From assembly GCA_035771175.1 (NCBI GenBank), contig JAYMFD010003870.1:1-64000 (forward strand): 64,000 nt of DNA, given 5' to 3'. A program made the translations under genes and the position numbers. This document shows, piece by piece, positions 62,991 to 64,000 of this stretch. Source of the DNA: Paratinospora sagittata. Its lineage: Eukaryota; Streptophyta; Magnoliopsida; Ranunculales; Menispermaceae. The notes under the pieces were generated by a model that searched no databases, was not told the DNA's origin, and saw nothing but the letters and a program-made list of their open reading frames with translations. Within the stretch, counting starts at the first letter, position 1, and each line of letters opens with the position of its first letter.

Positions 62991-64000
62991 GGAGAATTTT
63001 TGACCCCTAAATATCAAATTTTGGTTTAAATGAACTAAATTTACTTAGAAAATGTGTTTGAGGCAATCGCGATCAATCCACCGGATTGCTTTCTCCACCT
63101 ACTCTTTAAGCGAGTCCCAATATCCTTCTAGGAAGCCCCAGAATAGATGGAACTCCGTTCGAATATCCCGATGAATTTTTGACCCCTAAATATCAAATTT
63201 TGGTTTAAATGAACTAAATTTACTTAGAAAATGTGTTCGAGGCAATCGCTACCAATCCACCAGACTGCTTTCCCAACCAACTTTTTGAGCGAGTCCCAAT
63301 ATCCTTCTAGGAACCCCCGGAATAGATGGAACTCCATTCCAATATCCCGGTGAATTTTTGACCCCCAAATCTCAAATTTTGGTTTAAATGAACTAAATTT
63401 ACTTAGAAAATGTGTTTGAGGCAATTGCGATCAATCCACCAGATTGCTTTCTCTACCTACTCTTTAAGCGAGTTCCAATATCCTTCTAGCAACCCCCCAG
63501 AATAGAGGGAACTCCGTTCGAACATCCCGATGAATTTTTGACCCCTAAATATCAAATTTTGGTTTAAATGAACTAAATTTACTTAGAAAATGTGTTTGAG
63601 GCAATCGCGATCAATCCACCGGATTGCTTTCTCCACCTACTTTTTAAGCGAGTCCCAATATCCTTCTAGGAAGCCCCGGAATAGATGGAACTCCGTTCGA
63701 ATATCCCGATGAATTTTTGACCCCTAAATATCAAATTTTGGTTTAAATGAACTAAATTTACTTAGAAAATGTGTTCGAGGCAATCGCTACCAATCCACCA
63801 GACTGCTTTCCCAACCAACTTTTTGAGCGAGTCCCAATATCCTTCTAGGAACCCCCGGAATAGATGGAACTCCATTCCAATATCCCGGTGAATTTTTGAC
63901 CCCCAAATCTCAAATTTTGGTTTAAATGAACTAAATTTACTTAGAAAATGTGTTTGAGGCAATCGCGATCAATCCACCAGATTGCTTTCTCTACCTACTC
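62990..64000. repeat. Trimer (538 bp) repeat running off the window
   Basis: Matches 59,045-60,052 at +3,948 (22 monomers), with two B monomers carrying CAGACTGCTTTCCCAACC at about 63,260 and 63,798, 538 bases apart. Private changes are GGCAATTGCGATC near 63,425 and CTACTTTTTAAG near 63,640. The array continues past the right edge with no sign of a boundary. Confidence 0.83.

Larger units (their letters stand above)
1..64000. repeat. Satellite array, ~180-bp monomer, higher-order repeats
   Basis: Every part of the window is a copy of the same roughly 180-bp unit in the same orientation, about 356 copies. The anchor AAATTTACTTAG recurs every 179 or 180 bases from end to end. There is no inserted transposon, inversion or unrelated spacer. 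The array has no boundary in the window, so both flanks are unknown. Superimposed on the monomer are 359-bp dimers and longer periods of 3, 6, 9, 11, 13, 16, 18 and 26-28 monomers. A nucleosome-sized unit with higher-order structure is typical of centromeric or pericentromeric satellites. That location is an inference; subtelomeric or heterochromatic knob satellites look similar. I do not recognise the family from memory. Confidence 0.98.

Noticed and set aside
1840..63962. About 80 near-identical minus-strand reading frames of 66 codons starting MPQTHFLSKF
   Set aside because: They are the satellite read in one frame across an A/B junction. Copy number follows the repeat, the frame is lost by one-base indels with no compensation (for example at about 12,660, and in many monomers it is closed), and 359 is not a multiple of three. 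No ribosome-site, splice or domain evidence.
1..64000. CRISPR array
   Set aside because: Repeats are about 180 bp and directly adjacent, with no unique spacers and no cas genes.
1..64000. rDNA spacer, telomeric repeat, LTR element or organelle DNA
   Set aside because: No rRNA sequence, no short G-rich telomere motif, no reverse transcriptase or LTR ends, and no gene content at all.
1..64000. Primate alpha satellite or Arabidopsis 178-bp centromere repeat
   Set aside because: Monomer length (179/180 rather than 171) and sequence do not match alpha satellite, and the motifs I remember of the Arabidopsis repeat are absent. Judged from memory; a database search would settle it.
1..64000. A novel gene-based system such as defence, biosynthesis or a mobile element
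   Set aside because: I looked for coding sequence or non-satellite islands on both strands and found none. The interest here is the structure of the repeat itself.

Overview
The whole 64 kb is one uninterrupted tandem array of a satellite DNA with a monomer of about 180 bp (roughly 356 monomers). I find no protein-coding gene, RNA gene, transposon, CRISPR array or other single-copy sequence. This points to a eukaryotic nuclear chromosome, most plausibly a centromeric or pericentromeric block (a subtelomeric or knob block is possible). A nucleosome-sized monomer arranged in higher-order repeats is common in plant centromeres, but the sequence alone does not name the organism, and I do not recognise the family.

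Basic unit. Two monomer types, A (180 bp) and B (179 bp), tend to alternate as a 359-bp dimer. A typically has GCAATCGCGATC, CACCTACTCTTTAAG, CTAGCAACCCCCC, GTTCGAAC and CCCCTAAATATC. B typically has GCAATCGCTACC, CACCAACTCTTTGAG, CTAGGAAGCCCC, GTTCCAATATCCCGG and CCCCCAAATCTC. A/B hybrids are frequent. An AT-rich block (TTTGGTTTAAATGAACTAAA and flanks) is almost invariant.

Layout. 1-880 is an error-rich copy of the local repeat, joined to clean sequence through a 45/43-bp direct duplication (836-923), probably an assembly patch. 881-12,850 is a mosaic with 13-monomer (2,335 bp) and 9-monomer (about 1,615 bp) periods. About 11,670-26,190 holds three copies of a long unit whose full form is 28 monomers (about 5,026 bp); copy 1 lacks exactly one monomer and copy 2 exactly two. 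26,093-26,790 is a dimer duplication and 26,741-30,805 an 11-monomer (1,975 bp) duplication. 29,985-39,725 is three almost identical copies of an 18-monomer (3,231 bp) unit, among the youngest amplifications. 39,305-41,880 is a 6-monomer (1,077 bp) repeat; at about 41,880-41,920 the A/B alternation slips. 44,120-45,316 is a trimer (538 bp) duplication. 44,697-50,495 is a 16-monomer (2,870 bp) duplication. 50,496-55,980 is a mosaic. 55,980-61,620 is a second, compositionally different 16-monomer (2,871 bp) duplication. 61,620-64,000 is a mosaic that includes a segment shared with the 18-monomer units 23-31 kb away, and the array runs off the window.

No genes act together here. What can be read is the history of the array: unequal exchange in register with the monomer, nested amplification, and regional homogenisation. 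All boundaries were found by eye and are good to tens of bases unless stated.
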